A stretch of DNA of 64,000 nucleotides. Source: Polytrichum commune. Taxonomy: Eukaryota; Streptophyta; Polytrichopsida; Polytrichales; Polytrichaceae. The notes under the pieces are model-generated. The model was not told the DNA's origin. It saw only the letters and a program-made list of their open reading frames with translations, and did not search any database. How positions within the stretch are numbered: the first letter of the stretch is position 1; the number at the start of each line of letters is the position of its first letter. This document shows, one piece after another, positions 17,501 through 30,000 of this stretch. A program made the translations under genes and the position numbers. The stretch covers positions 28,646,001 to 28,710,000 of the forward strand of contig OX485804.1 of assembly GCA_950295325.1 (NCBI GenBank), given 5' to 3'.

Positions 17501-18226
17501 TAGTGAGGAAGTATGTAATGTGGGGTCATAGATGAAGAGGATTATAGGACAACTTAAAAGAGACAAAGACGGAAGGGTCTCAAGTCCTCCACAAGGAAGC
17601 AATTAAAGAGGACGAGAATGGATAAACAAAAAACAAAGATCCTTAAGGGCGATAGATTGAAGACAATAAAAACACTTAGGGTTTGGAAGATTAGAAACAC
17701 AATATCACAAGGACAAGACGGATGGAGATGGATGAAGTCCACAATCATTTGAACGACAACAAGAATCGAGTAAGTGACACACTATAGGAGTCGTCACACA
17801 CCAAAGAAGATGGAGAGTCAATCACAAAAGGAGGTAAAGTGTGTTATGTGCGGAGCCTTCAATTATCGTGTGTCCAAATAAATGTGTAATATTTGTACTG
17901 AAAATGCGCAATAACATAGCGCACCAAAACAAAAGAACATTTCCTAAGTTGAGTATGTCCATGGCATATGATTGTCAAATCTCATCTTGCCTTTGGAGTT
18001 TTTTTTTACAGTGGTGCCATTTGGTCTATGATGATACATGATGTTTTATATATTTTGCATGGCCAAAGTGGAAGGTAGTAGGAGGTCTTAGACATAGACC
18101 TACCTACCCTCCAAAACCCTAACCCTCCTCATTGTGTGTATAGAGGCCACCCGGGGGTGGACTCTCATACCATGGACGAACTTATGTGAGTGTAAGAAAG
18201 GGAATTATTTGAGGCATTAGCATACA
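17501..18226. other. spacer inside the old Mutator-like element
   Basis: No gene is supported and no clear repeat was found. By position it corresponds to the N-terminal and promoter part of the transposase gene in the younger element, but similarity is no longer visible. Confidence 0.35.
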
Positions 18227-18557
18227 TACCGTAACACCATAGCAGGTTCATCACCTGGCGAACGAATTTTATTTTTTTTGAAAAAATAAGGTTCGTTTGC
18301 TTAAATTTTTTTTTTTGAAATTCGTTCTTCTATTTTGAGGAAAAATAATAATTCGTCCTGGAACAGAGTAGATGTACCGGGATGACAACTTAAATTGATT
18401 TTTTCAACAGAGTCTGCTTCACCCAACTTTCTAGATTTTCGTTCTTTTCATAATATAATTTTCCATAATTTTGTTCTTCATGGCCTAGAATTTTTGATTT
18501 TTTTCGTTTTTTTTTTGTGGAATTATTTAAGAACGAACCTGCTATGGTGTTACGGTA
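18227..18557. mobile_element. 331-bp MITE with 25-bp terminal inverted repeats
   Basis: The left end reads TACCGTAACACCATAGCAGG and the right end, reverse-complemented, reads the same. Both continue TTC with one mismatch following. The interior is T-rich and non-coding. TA is present at both outer edges, which fits a TA target duplication as in Tc1/mariner-like elements, but the ends do not match the usual Stowaway motif, so the superfamily is open. It lies inside the older Mutator-like element and is therefore younger than it. Confidence 0.75.
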
Positions 18558-19349
18558 GTATGGAGAAGGAAGAGGTTTTCATTTTCTCTAGTGCGTACAT
18601 TTGAAAATTTTATTAAGAATTTAGAATTAAATGTAGATGTGCAAACAAGGGCCCTCATGTTCATAGAAAAAATGGATAGTAGATATGTTAGTTTCATCAA
18701 ATTCACATGTTCATCCATTGTTGTCATATGGCAATAGTCCTCAATGACCCCCTTGTCCATTCTTGTTAGGCTTTGCATTTGGGTTCTTGGACAAGCTAAA
18801 CACTCTATCTTGGCATGCTCATGGGCTCCCTTGAGTTTTGCTATCTAAAGTGTGGCTATGTTATTGTGATATTGTCTTTGTTTGTTTGATGCAATCGTTG
18901 AGTTACATGCTATGGATGAAAAGAATGTTTAATGACTTTCTCATTAAATAATGAACATGGAGTTTACATGTACTAAATGGCGTATTTAACTCATAATATA
19001 CATGATTTGTATATGTAGTGGAGGCATTTATTACATTAAATTAAAATGCTTAGTATAAATACATGAGTCCATTTTCTAGCTTGCATGTAGTACGTATCAA
19101 TTTGTTTTTCTTTATAAACTTCTCATATATAGGGGGTTTAATTTCATAATGACCCACACGCGTCATTTAGGTTTCCAATGAAGAGCCCACATGTTGATGG
19201 AGGCCATTGTATGTTGACGGCCATTGTGAAGGTCGGCCAAGTGCAAGTGCGAGGACCAAATGTGGTTGGGTGGTGCATAAAGTGAGGAAGGGAAGGGCAA
19301 CACCGAGTTGGATGGGGCAAGAGATGCCAACCATGAAGGGTAAGGTACA
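18558..19349. other. AT-rich spacer
   Basis: No gene or clear repeat. Short frames at 18,542-18,778 and 19,144-19,404 have no recognisable motif. Confidence 0.35.
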
Positions 19350-20640
19350 GCCGAGGTATGCCTTCAACCTTGGTCATGAACTTAGCTTTGTAGTTGTCCT
19401 TCATTTCATAGTTGTACTTAACTTCATACTTGGCTTCATACCTATATTTAGCTTCATGTTGTTTTAATATGGGTAGTCATGGGCTTCAATTGATGACCAA
19501 CACATTGGCATTCCACTAGGCCAACTTCTTGCAATTATGGGTGTTGGGATTCATTACCTGACCTCACACCCCCCAAAAAAAGACATTCTCAAGTATGTGC
19601 AATCACATGAAGGCAAAGGGCTTGAAGTTTAATACACATATATATCAAGAAAGTTCATAAAATTATAGCATTGGATCCAATGTCACAAGTTTTAAAAATC
19701 TTTATATATATATAATTCAAGCCTTCTATCTTGATGTAATTGCATACACTTTGAAGTTTGGGAAGGCTTTACCATAACTTACCCCCCCCCCCCTTTATTG
19801 ATCACCTTGGCCACATGTCTTACCATCCAACCTTGGACTTGTAGATAGCCTCATACTTGGCTTCCTCCTTGTTAAGGCCAAATTTATCATGGTGGTCTAT
19901 GGGTTCTAGTATGGGCAACCAAGGGCATGTATGCATCGCTTGACTTAGCCTCCTTGTTCTTAAGGCAAACCCTTCAACAAGTTACTCTACGGTATTCAAT
20001 ATGGGCAACCATGGGCTTGGGTTGATGGCCAACCCCTTGGCATTATACCACCATCTTCTTGCAATCGAGGGTGTTAGACTTGACAGCCTAGCCACCCCCC
20101 CCCCACACACACACACCCCAACAACAACAACAACATGAAGACATAGGGTTTGAAAATTAAAAAACAAAATACCAAGGCATGAGGTCACAATTTCTAGAAT
20201 TCTTGTTACCTTCCTAAAATGTAAAAAAATCAAGCATTTTGCATTGATGTGATTTCACACACTTTGAGATTCGGGCAAGCTTTACCATATTGTGCCCCCT
20301 AAAAATCACAATGGCCACATGCCTTACCATTCAACCTTGGACCTATACCGAGCCTCATACTTGGTCTCTTCCTTGTCAAAGCTAGCCCTTCTTTAAGGTG
20401 CATTATGGATCCTAACATGGACAACTAGGGGCCTATACTTAGCTTCATACTTGGATTCATACTTGTAGTTAGTTTCATATTGTTTTAATATGGCAAGCTA
20501 GGGGCTTGGATTGATGGCTAACCCCTTGACTTTGTGCGAGACCACCTTCCTACAATTGTACGAGTTGGGATTCATGGCATGACCGCACACAACCAACCCC
20601 CCCCCCCCCGCGGGTTTTCAACTACTTTGGTTGTTTCATT
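19350..20640. repeat. tandem array of about 0.5-kb diverged units with poly-C tracts
   Basis: Three related blocks recur about 490-540 bp apart. Marker phrases are GGGCTTCAATTGATGACC (near 19,471), GGGCTTGGGTTGATGGCC (near 20,012) and GGGCTTGGATTGATGGCT (near 20,502). Two of the units carry ACCTTGGACTTGTAGATAGC or its variant ACCTTGGACCTATACCGAGC, near 19,832 and 20,336. C-runs of about 6-10 bases follow in several units (near 19,570, 19,785, 20,092 and 20,597). The array lies between the transposase remnant and the decayed second gene of the old Mutator-like element. The younger element has a satellite array in the same place. Confidence 0.65.
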
Positions 20641-20734
20641 ATTTTTCTTATGATGTTTGTGTTTTTGCAATGTGAGATAGTTGCTACAACAAAAAAGTGT
20701 CCCCATAAATACACAATCAAAACATCATTGGAGC

Positions 20735-22830
20735 CCCATTGGAGGCAAGATTGGAGAAGGGTATGAAGTTGGCTAGGCAAAATGCAACAAAAAAAGAGGC
20801 TATCAGAGATATGAAGGTTGGAATTGAGAAACTAATCCATGTGGCAATCCTAGCAAATGAAGATGAGTTCTTATGAAAGATACATCACTTTACATAGGGT
20901 TTTCTTCTTCTCTTTCATGTCTTCCACCTTGTCTCGTTGTTTTCATACTTGACCATTGTATGTTGTGTGGATTAACAAACACTTCTTGGCATATCCACGG
21001 AGTTGGATGTGACCTTGAAAAAACTACATATCTAACCACCACGCTGGTGGAGGGGAGATTTAAAGTTCATTGGTTCGTTGGTGGACTTCCAACGCTATGT
21101 CGAGTGAATCCTTGCATTTACAGCTTGCAAAGTCAAAGAAATTCGACATTGAGACATGGGTTGTTAAAGCTTCCTTTAGGCTCATGTGATGTCACGTACT
21201 TACAGATGTATGTGATTGCCTCTGATCACACGTGTTGGTTACAATAATCTAATATGATAATTTTTATCTCGCAGTTTGAGGAGGGTGTGGTTTATAGATT
21301 TGAATACATCAGAGGTAACATGGAGAAGGTGAATCACACGACTGTGTCCACAGACCTAGTGATTATGTTGAGAAATAGACGGTTAGTTTGTGGATTAAAG
21401 CATTCCAAGTAATATTAAGAGGAAAAAACTTTTTTTTTACTGAATCAATCGATATTTATGATTTTTTATGGTAAAATTGTAGTCAAACATATCCTCTATA
21501 AGTTAGTGTTGTAATTTGGAAGTTGGTAAACATCTTGCATCCTCTTCACATGTTGACTTTTGTGTTTCATTAAAATTCTTGGTTTATTACTGTGACAACC
21601 AATAATCTTACATTTGCATTTGGTCTATTAGGTGCCTCATAAAGGAACTAGTGTCGCTGTTGTGTTTCATGCCCTTCCTATATACATGAAAGCATGGACA
21701 AAGGAGGTGAACCTTTGCATATTCACAAATGCCCAAATGAGGGTTTGGGATCTTCCAACATTGAGATATCGCCCTTGGATAATAGATTGCCCAATGATAT
21801 TTTATCATGATGAGGAGAAATTGGAAAAGATTCAAATATCATTTTCGCAAACCGAGGGGTGATTTAGAGATATTAGTTCATGATCGTGAGTTGGCACCTA
21901 CTAAGGTAGAGAAAGGTGGGAAGTGCAAACATGGTGCCAAAACCTTAGACCCACCAACATCAATTTTACATAAAGTAGTTGCTCCCAACACAAGTACTCA
22001 ATCTCTCGGTTATTCGGAACCGGTGGCACATAAACTAAGTGGGGTGACTAGGGGTGCATCCCCATCACAAATTAAATTCTCAAATGTCAAGAAAAGAAGA
22101 AACGAAGAAAGAATATAAAACAAAACACGTTAGTGTTTGTGCACCATCGTGAGTGTGATGCAATGTAAGGTGTTATGCCCTCCTTTCGGGAGGTGGGCTC
22201 TTTGGGTAAGGAGAAAGAGATTGTCTAAGACGGTCTACACGAGTCCTATGGGTATAGGGGTTCAGGGGTTCAGGGAACATGGGTTTGTTTGTTACATAAT
22301 TACTCTCCATATGAATGCCAAGAGCTTCCTACCATACTTGCAACTACAACAGATGCCACATTGTGGGATTCAAGGGAGATTCAATCATATTTGAGGGGAT
22401 ATTAGCTTCACTTTGCAATGGCATAACCCTTAACACATCCGCAACTGTAACTTAACTAATCTCTATTGATGATGATTATGTGCCTAGTAGAAAGGATGTG
22501 AATGCTCGCGCATTAGTACATAAACCTACATTACTTCGTTTGTTCAAATTCCACTTGTGTCTTGTTGGTATTTGTTTGGTTTTTTCAAGCATATGATTGT
22601 TTCAAAATTTGTTTGCAAGTAGATGGTAGTGGCTTTGTCACCTCCGAATGGCATGGTTCTTCCTACACAATGGAGAATATTGCACAAGTTATGGAGGTCA
22701 TAACAACACTAATCCATGATCATAAATTTAGACGTTTAGTGCGCCATCCATTTGTAGATGACAAGTCGAAGGAAGCCTAGAATGCAATCAATAGCATGGA
22801 TGCTTCTAGCCCAATAAGGAATTACTCTTA
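20735..22830 (+). pseudogene. decayed multi-exon gene, probable second gene of the old Mutator-like element
   Basis: Scattered plus-strand segments look protein-coding but are interrupted. They include LEKGMKLARQNATKKEAIRD near 20,740-20,868, FEEGVVYRFEYIRGNMEKVN after a TTATCTCGCAG acceptor-like site near 21,275, VFHALPIYMKAWTKEVNLCI at 21,632-21,862, and SGFVTSEWHGSSYTMENIAQ at 22,622-22,780. The frame changes and stops prevent one product. No family is recognised. Its position and strand match the cargo gene of the younger element at 43.5-50.4 kb, but no convincing similarity to that protein was seen. It may be a different cargo or simply too decayed. Confidence 0.4.
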
Positions 22831-23154
22831 GTGTTGGGGTTGAGTATTTGTTTTGAGTCATTTTGAATTTAATAACCCGCAATCAATAGGCATAGTTTTG
22901 TGTGTGCAAATTCACTTGGTTTCTGGGTGCTATCTACATCGTATTCTAAGTGCTATGCACATGGTATTATATGTGTATCTATCTCACATGATTTCTTGTA
23001 ATTGGTTATTTCCACTTGGTAAAAAGACATTCAACACCCATACCCAAATTTGTTTGTTGCTAATAATTGATGTCACATTTCCATGGCTACATGATACAAA
23101 AGGGTATACTACCACCCTAAATGTTTTCTTCACCGCCCATGTGTTACCACGTGC

Positions 23155-23198
23155 CCCTCACCACTCGTTGCTCACTGCTCATATGATAGCATTTGCCC
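23155..23198. repeat. probable right terminal inverted repeat of the old Mutator-like element
   Basis: The plus strand reads TTGCTCACTGCTCATATGAT then AGCATTTGCCC. Its reverse complement, GCTATCATATGAGCAGTGAG, differs at few positions from the TIRs of the 38-50 kb element. No 9-bp duplication matching the left side was found. Confidence 0.5.
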
Positions 23199-26100
23199 TA
23201 GCCTCCTTCCCAATTTCACTTCCCTATCCGGTCTCAACAAGGAGCCAAGGCCATTGCAAACAAATAGTCATTTCCAACAAATTATAGAACATATACAAGT
23301 TACATGAGAAGACCCAAAAGTGGCCAACTGTGCCAACATACATAAACTAAAGTATTTTGGACATGATATGGTTGTGTGATCTCAACTGAATACCTATAAA
23401 AATAGTGTGTGGTTTTAAAGTGTGGATCTAAAAACAAACACCTAAATGACATGTGTATGAAAGAGACTGGACTACATGTTCAACATATGTTAATCATTCT
23501 AGACTCAATAACCAACACAACGATTTGGGTGAAAACATGCACAATCATTATAAAAGAAAAAAAAACATTCTTTTTACAATGAGAAATGAATAAAAATATT
23601 CATATGAAACTCCAAAAACTATGAGAAAAATGGTTGTGGCCCCGATTTGGATTTCCCATCCATCACACTGATTGTTTTGCACAGTCAACGAGGAGTGGTG
23701 CACATCTAAAAGTGTTTTGTTTAAATCTTGCTCACCTGGAGGCATGTGGGTTTAAATCTTCGTTTAATTTTATGCCCGCATTGATTGGTGTGTGGTTAGG
23801 TGAGGATCAAGGAACAAAGCTCACCATAACTACACGTGCTCAGAAGAGATTGGACCATGTCTTCATAGTTCATGGCCTCCTCCACACTCAACATTCAACA
23901 CAATTCGGAGGACATCCCATGTATTCAATTAAGGAACCAACAAACACGCACTTCCGATAAGCGTAACTAAATAAGGAGAGATTTGATATTCAATCCGTTT
24001 TTTTGGGGGGGGGGGGGAGGGGGTTGATACTTCACAACACAAGCTTTGCTAAGTAAATGTAATAGGTAGAAGTGGGAGAACATGGAAAAAATAACAAACC
24101 GAATAACACCCACGTCCCATACTGATTCAACTTTCCTTCCACAATGAATACCATAATCAGTGTGCCAGGCTACCTCACATGATTGGTCGAAGGTGTTGGA
24201 CTTGACCACGTAGTGTGTCATTATTCATCCATAAATGGATGTCTCTGTGATCCAGTCCCCCTGAAACCCATTCATCCCTGTCGGTTGCTGCAGATCTCCT
24301 CCATTCACGTGCTGGTAACCGCAGGATCTCCATTTTCTGCATGGCAACAACAAGGGCCCAGATGCTTTCTTGGCATGCAACGTGACTTCCTCTTTTTGTT
24401 TAAGGTCTTAGGTAACCCCAAGATTGAGCAATCTTGCTGCGTTTCCCATGGTCCACATTTCAGGCTGCCCATGTTGCCTCTCAATCTCTCTTTGTGGCCG
24501 GGTAACATCTTTGACACATATAATGTGAAGGTGAGGTCCAAACTAAACAAACTTCACAAATGGTGACTTTGTTGTCTAACATTCTCAAGACTAGTATTAA
24601 TTGTGCACCCTTTTTAATAGGGGAGGGGTTGGTCCTGGTCTAATTGTACCGGTCATTAATCATGGTCTTTTTAAATTTCATCCCAACACTTACATGTGTA
24701 ATCTTGAGCTGGTGCCAACACTTACTTGCTATGCATGTGGATCGCCCCACACCCCCTGACAACGGCTATATGAAGTATCACTTTTCTGCTTAATGTGGCA
24801 TATTGAATGGTTCTTAAGTTGAGATTGATTTGTTCATTTTGTAAGTAGAGTCCCAACATAAAAAGGGGCATCGCGTTGAAAAAATTCTACTTGTTGGTAG
24901 GTAATGTTATGTGGGCGAGAGCAAAAAAATTGGACACAAGGAGTTTAAAGTGGTGTCTAAGTCCAAAGCATGGAAGCATATATAAGTGGCGTTTATGTGG
25001 CAACTCCCTTATGTTGATTTTTTTTGGTGCCAACTTAAGGAAACATTCCTTTTTCTTTTCCTTTTCGAGACAAAACAAACGGCTGACACCAAGAATGAAT
25101 TAATGATCCTTTTTGCCATTCCTCCTAGTTTGAGAAACCAATCTTGAGTCCAAAAGCAAAATCCATATGGTGTATTAGCTTCTAGGACCTTAACTGTATA
25201 AAAATGCCACCAATAACAAGAACTTAACTGGGGTGGCACACAAGTAACTTCTAATTCCTTTCAATGTGTGTGTCAACACTAGATAGACCCCCAAAACACC
25301 TTAAAAACATATGGTACCTACACCGAAATTTGACTCTTACCTACAGCAACCCTTAATTTTGTTTCTTAACATGAACACGTTTTGAACATGATAGTCTAGG
25401 CTACTTTCAGGCACACCAATAATCAATCACCCTTGCCCAACAATACCAACACACACACTTACGTTATAATTTTCTGATATGGGCACGTGAACGACTCAAA
25501 ATCTACATAGCTTCCATCCGTTTGATGGGATCTACCATTAATGATGCCAGATTTCTTCGAGGAGCTCCTAAATTAAGCTCCTGAAGTGTTTCCGGCGATT
25601 TTGCTCTTGCCTGTTGAGGTTAACAAACACAAACAATACCAGTCTCATGTTGCATATCTTCGTGCCCTTTCTATTCTAACTTCTGCTTTTAATGTGCTCT
25701 CATAAGCACTGGATAGATTCGTAGACCCAAAAATTATTGCAGTTTGCAGCTCACGTTACAAGTTCAGCTGTGATGAGATGCAGTTAGGCATTCACAGGGG
25801 CTTACACAAGCACTGAGTCATTTAAGCTTGGAAGTATTGGTTTGCATCAAATGAGCAAGATTCAACAAAAGACGAGAATTGCAAGTATGTGAGATGACCA
25901 ACAGTATTATGTACTTCTGCACCAAGAAATTAACCTCATTGTTCATTGAATAGAGTTAGTTGAAGCATTATTGACCACATCTAGTTCACAGCCTGGAGGT
26001 TGTTTGAGCGAGGATCGCATTAGGTGTTCATGATAACATCCGCTTCATAGCCTGATATTAGTAGGCCACATCGACAATGCTACACAGTGCTCATGCACTG

Positions 26101-26580
26101 CAAGATGGATGGGATTGCAAAGATGGGAAAGTACACAGTCGTTCAGGGAAAGAATTTATGATGTACAACGCTTCATAAAACTAATCACCACCCTCCCGGT
26201 GGAGGTACACAGTAGATAATAATCAAGTTTCACATGCCACGAAACCGTTTTAGAATAACGATGTTGTTCTTTTTTATCTTCATCTAATACAGCTGATCTA
26301 TAGTCGATCACAAGGAGCTCCCGAGCTAGTTAATAAGGCTCGGGAGCTGAATAAGAATTATCGTCTGCAGTGCAAGACCGAGAGTGTCTTCCCTGGTGGG
26401 CCGGGTTCGCGACCAAGGAGGTCACTGATCATCATCTAAGCAAGCACTGGGAATCGAAAATCACTCCTGGCGGGGGTCACCAGGCTCACGATGCATGATT
26501 TTGCCCAAATGCTCTATGCTAATGCTATAGCCTACCTACTGTACACATGATCATCGTGTGTTACATTCATGTACATGATC
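23199..26580. other. gene-free spacer
   Basis: No gene is supported. Notable composition features are a G-run near 24,004-24,020 and A/T tracts. A perfect 11-bp hairpin (AGCTCCCGAGC / GCTCGGGAGCT, 11-base loop) lies at 26,316-26,348. Frames at 23,634-23,960, 24,183-24,566 and 24,305-24,550 overlap on both strands and have no recognisable motif. Confidence 0.4.
26316..26348. other. perfect 11-bp stem hairpin
   Basis: AGCTCCCGAGC and GCTCGGGAGCT flank TAGTTAATAAG. No tract of T or A follows that would suggest a polymerase III terminator. Function unknown. Confidence 0.5.
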
Positions 26581-27014
26581 GATGTCGGCGCCTACTAATC
26601 CCCCCTCCCCTCTCGAAGCCGATCGAGGGGAGTGTATAAATTTGACCGCAAGAATTGATCACCACCTCCCTAACCCTAACCTTTTTTTATACCCTTCCCT
26701 TCCACAGAGCAAAACTTCATGGCCGCGACTATTTTTGTACTCGCATGGCAATCGAGGCCGGCCATATAGTATACGAGTGTCGTATTACGCCCCCCCAAGA
26801 TATTGCAGCAGCAGTAATTCTCTCCGTAGAGATGATCACCTGGAGGAGGGTAATGCGGCAATGAGATATTCCAGTTACCCTTTCCGAGATCATCATCGCT
26901 AGTCACCATCCACAAATTAGACGGATTTCGGCTTCCTGTCTGCAGCCCCGCAGCAATCACCTCATGCAGTCATGAAGCAGTCATCATGATTGATCTAGTA
27001 TGGGGTTCAGAGTT
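26581..27014 (-). other. region downstream of the TDM1-like gene, possible 3' UTR
   Basis: Lies directly 3' of the TPR gene on the minus strand. Short frames here carry no motif. The polyadenylation site is not resolved. Confidence 0.4.
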
Positions 27015-30000
27015 TCAGGCTTGCGGGCTACCGGTGAGTGTCATCTCTTGGAACACCCGCAGTCTCCTCTGCCGCTTCAACTCCATCTCTGAGGCAGACA
27101 AGTCCGCGGACGCATTGCAGCTGCTCGCTGCAGCTGCTTCCTTGGCAAAGCTGCTTCGGAGAGCCTCCAGATGAGGGAAAGAAGCTTTGGGGATGGCCAC
27201 CGGGATCTGCTGCTGAGCATCCTCGCAGCAACCGAAGTCCAGGTCGCTTGGGCTGTGTGTGAAACCAAGGGAGCCCCAAGCGCTCACGGTCTTCTCCTTC
27301 ACCGGAGTCAGGGTTCGGCTCCTCTTGCCCGCCGCATTGTGCAGGGGAGGCAAGCCTCCAGAGTTTGGGTGCTGGTTCTGCTGGTTTTGTTGCACCGGGT
27401 GGAGGACAGCAAAGGCTTGCTCCGTGAGCGGGTTCTCATTGGATTCCATTGAAAGGGATCGGCGAGACGTAGGACGATTCTCATTGTAATCGCCTCCCCG
27501 GTTCCAACCATTTCCGTAACCTGCAAACCATCAAAACGGGCAAAAATCAAGCCCTCTCCGGATTCAAATAAGGATTATAAAAGAGCATCAGTGCTCTAAC
27601 GAATTATTCGCATGAAGAGCATCGACATGAGTGCTCGGAAGGATTCGCATTAACGACATCAACACAAATGCCGATGGCAATGAAAAGCCAGCAGTCGAAT
27701 TACCTGAGGCAGTGGTGCTCTTGAATGACTTGCTGTTGTTGTTGTTCCACCCGTTCGCAGCTCCAAGCTGCTTAACAACACGCCTCTCCTCGAGCACGTT
27801 GTTGTTAACTCCATTGTTATTCCGAGGACCGTTGGTGAGGTCGAAAGTAAGAGGCACACGCTGGCTGTCGAATGCCCGGCTCTCACCAGCAGAGGGCTTA
27901 GGCGGTGCGTTTTCATTGCTATGAACGGAGCCTTGGTGCGGAGCGGGTGGTTGCTGTTCCCTGGGGACCGCTACGGGGTTGAAAGGAGTGGCCTCACTGC
28001 TCAAGGGCTGCTCGCTTAAAGGAGGACTGATGGTCCTCACTTGAGCCAGTTCCTCGCCGCAAGAATTCCAAGCATGGCTCTGTGGAGCAACCGATGCACA
28101 GCTGCTTCGAGATCCCATTCCAAGAACAGACACGCTTTCCAGCCGTTGCCTGAGGGATTCGGCATGCCACTGCATTTGTTGGAAATCAGCCTTGGAGTAA
28201 AGCTGCTGTCCCGCATCTTGCTGGCTACCTTGCACATTGGAGTCGGAATTGTCATCTGGTGAGGAATAATCAGAGTCCTCCTCATCCCATGGATCTGTGT
28301 TTCCAGCTTGGAGCCACGAATGCCCCTGACTCAATGGCTCGCATTGTTGCTGTTGTTGTTGCCTGCTTCCTTGCTGATTTCCAACAAGAGAGCCTGAGTT
28401 AACCCCATTCCCGGATGCCTGAGTGTTTGATTTCGAGGGGCCGAACCCTGCGGTAGCCAGAAGTGCACCGGTCATAGAGTTGTCCGCGTACTGAGAGAAT
28501 TGCTGCTCCAAATTCGACCTTGCCAAGCGACGCGGCTGACGCGGTAGAGCAGGCTGGGGTTGCCACAATGAAGAGTGCTGGAGGTCATAGGAACCTGTGT
28601 CGCACCCGGGAATGGCAAAAGCACTAAAATTTGGGACGGTATTCTGATCCGTCCCCTGGGCACCCATAGATGTCTCGAGCTCCAAAAGCATTTCCTGAGC
28701 CCGCTCATACGATTTGAGGTGCGAATCGGATGCCCACCGGTTGTCGTTGCATGCCGGAGTGACACTTTGCAGCATGGCCTTCGCCTCTTCAAGGCGACCT
28801 TGCTTCATTAGGCAGATGCCCAAGTTGCACACCTTATTGTTGTCTGGCTCGATTGACAGTGCTTTCCTGTGAGCAATTATGCAAATGTAAACGACGAGAA
28901 AATTCGGAGCGACTTGAATGTAGGATCGGAAGTTCAGCTTGATATTTCGATCATCGTAATGAAGGATCAGAGGTAGGCAAAGAAGAAAACCTGAAACCTG
29001 AAAACTGATTATTCACGAGTTACAGAAGATTGGGTCGAAGAAGAACCGAGGACCGTCTCACATCTCCACAGAATTACGCATGCTGCATTTTTTAGAGTGT
29101 GCATCTAGTAAATCAGAGTTTCTTACCTGTACACTGCTTCTGCTGCTACAAAATTTGACTGTTGCATGTACGCCCATCCAAGATTTCCCTGCAAGGTTAT
29201 CCAGATTAATACTATCGGTTTTCAGGTTGAGGTCAGCGAGGAACAGGTGTCCTAGAGCAGATGTCCTAGAGCAGTACCACTACTTCCCAATTTGCATCTG
29301 TGGACTGTCACTCACCAAGAGGCGTGTGGCTTCTTGCTCGATCGACACTTGGAATTTCTTTCCCTGCGACCGCGCTGTCTTAGTGCGCTTCCCGTTGAAG
29401 GCCATTCCTTGATGTATCAAATGAAGCTTGTGCTTCAACAGCGCAATTTGGTCGTCTAGTCTTCCACATCGCTGCAAGAAAACATGGTCAGGGTTGGTCA
29501 ACCGCATTGTATTTTGGTTACCCACATCTGACAACAGGTGACGACCATACTGAGAGCTCAAATGTCGTACAAAGAATCGTTTAAGCTAGTAGGATACCTT
29601 GTACAAATCGAGCAGCACATTGTCGAGGGACTCTTGGGCTTGGTCGGAGCAACGGTTTCGCAGTGACTTGATTGCCTCGATCGCCTCTTGTGGCCGGTTC
29701 TGCTGCTTCATCACTATCGCCATATCCTTCAAGGCACTATCCACACGGTCTCCCGCGTTGATGGCAGCCCAAAAGAGAGCAATCGCACGGTCGGGGTCTT
29801 TATCCACCAGCTGCATTGCAATCCCACGTCAGTAATAAATTAATATCACGAACCCTAGATCAGTACAACGAAAAATACAAAATGTTCCCGATACCACGGA
29901 CATCTGAACTTTGTAGATCCAAAAAATTTGTTCGAACAACCTTAATTCTGTTCATACCTAAATTAAGCTGTATAGTTACAAAAGTGAGAGTAATCTCCTT

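Larger units (their letters stand above)
14995..23198. mobile_element. old, decayed Mutator-like element (same family as the 38-50 kb copy)
   Basis: Inferred from three things. First, a degenerate minus-strand transposase (15.3-17.5 kb) is clearly related to the one at 39.2-42.9 kb. Second, a sequence near 14,995-15,045 (GAGCAATAACTTATGAGCAA) resembles the inner TIR of the younger element. Third, 23,155-23,198 contains, on the minus strand, GCTATCATATGAGCAGTGAG, close to the younger TIR GCTATCTTATGAGCGGTGAG. The interior has the same order: transposase, tandem array, plus-strand second gene. No matching 9-bp duplication was found at these edges, so the exact boundaries are uncertain. A MITE is inserted at 18,227-18,557. 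Confidence 0.5.

Noticed and set aside
24183-24566. 127-codon plus-strand frame with an 81-codon minus-strand frame opposite
   Set aside because: No motif, no splice context and no composition change from the surrounding spacer.
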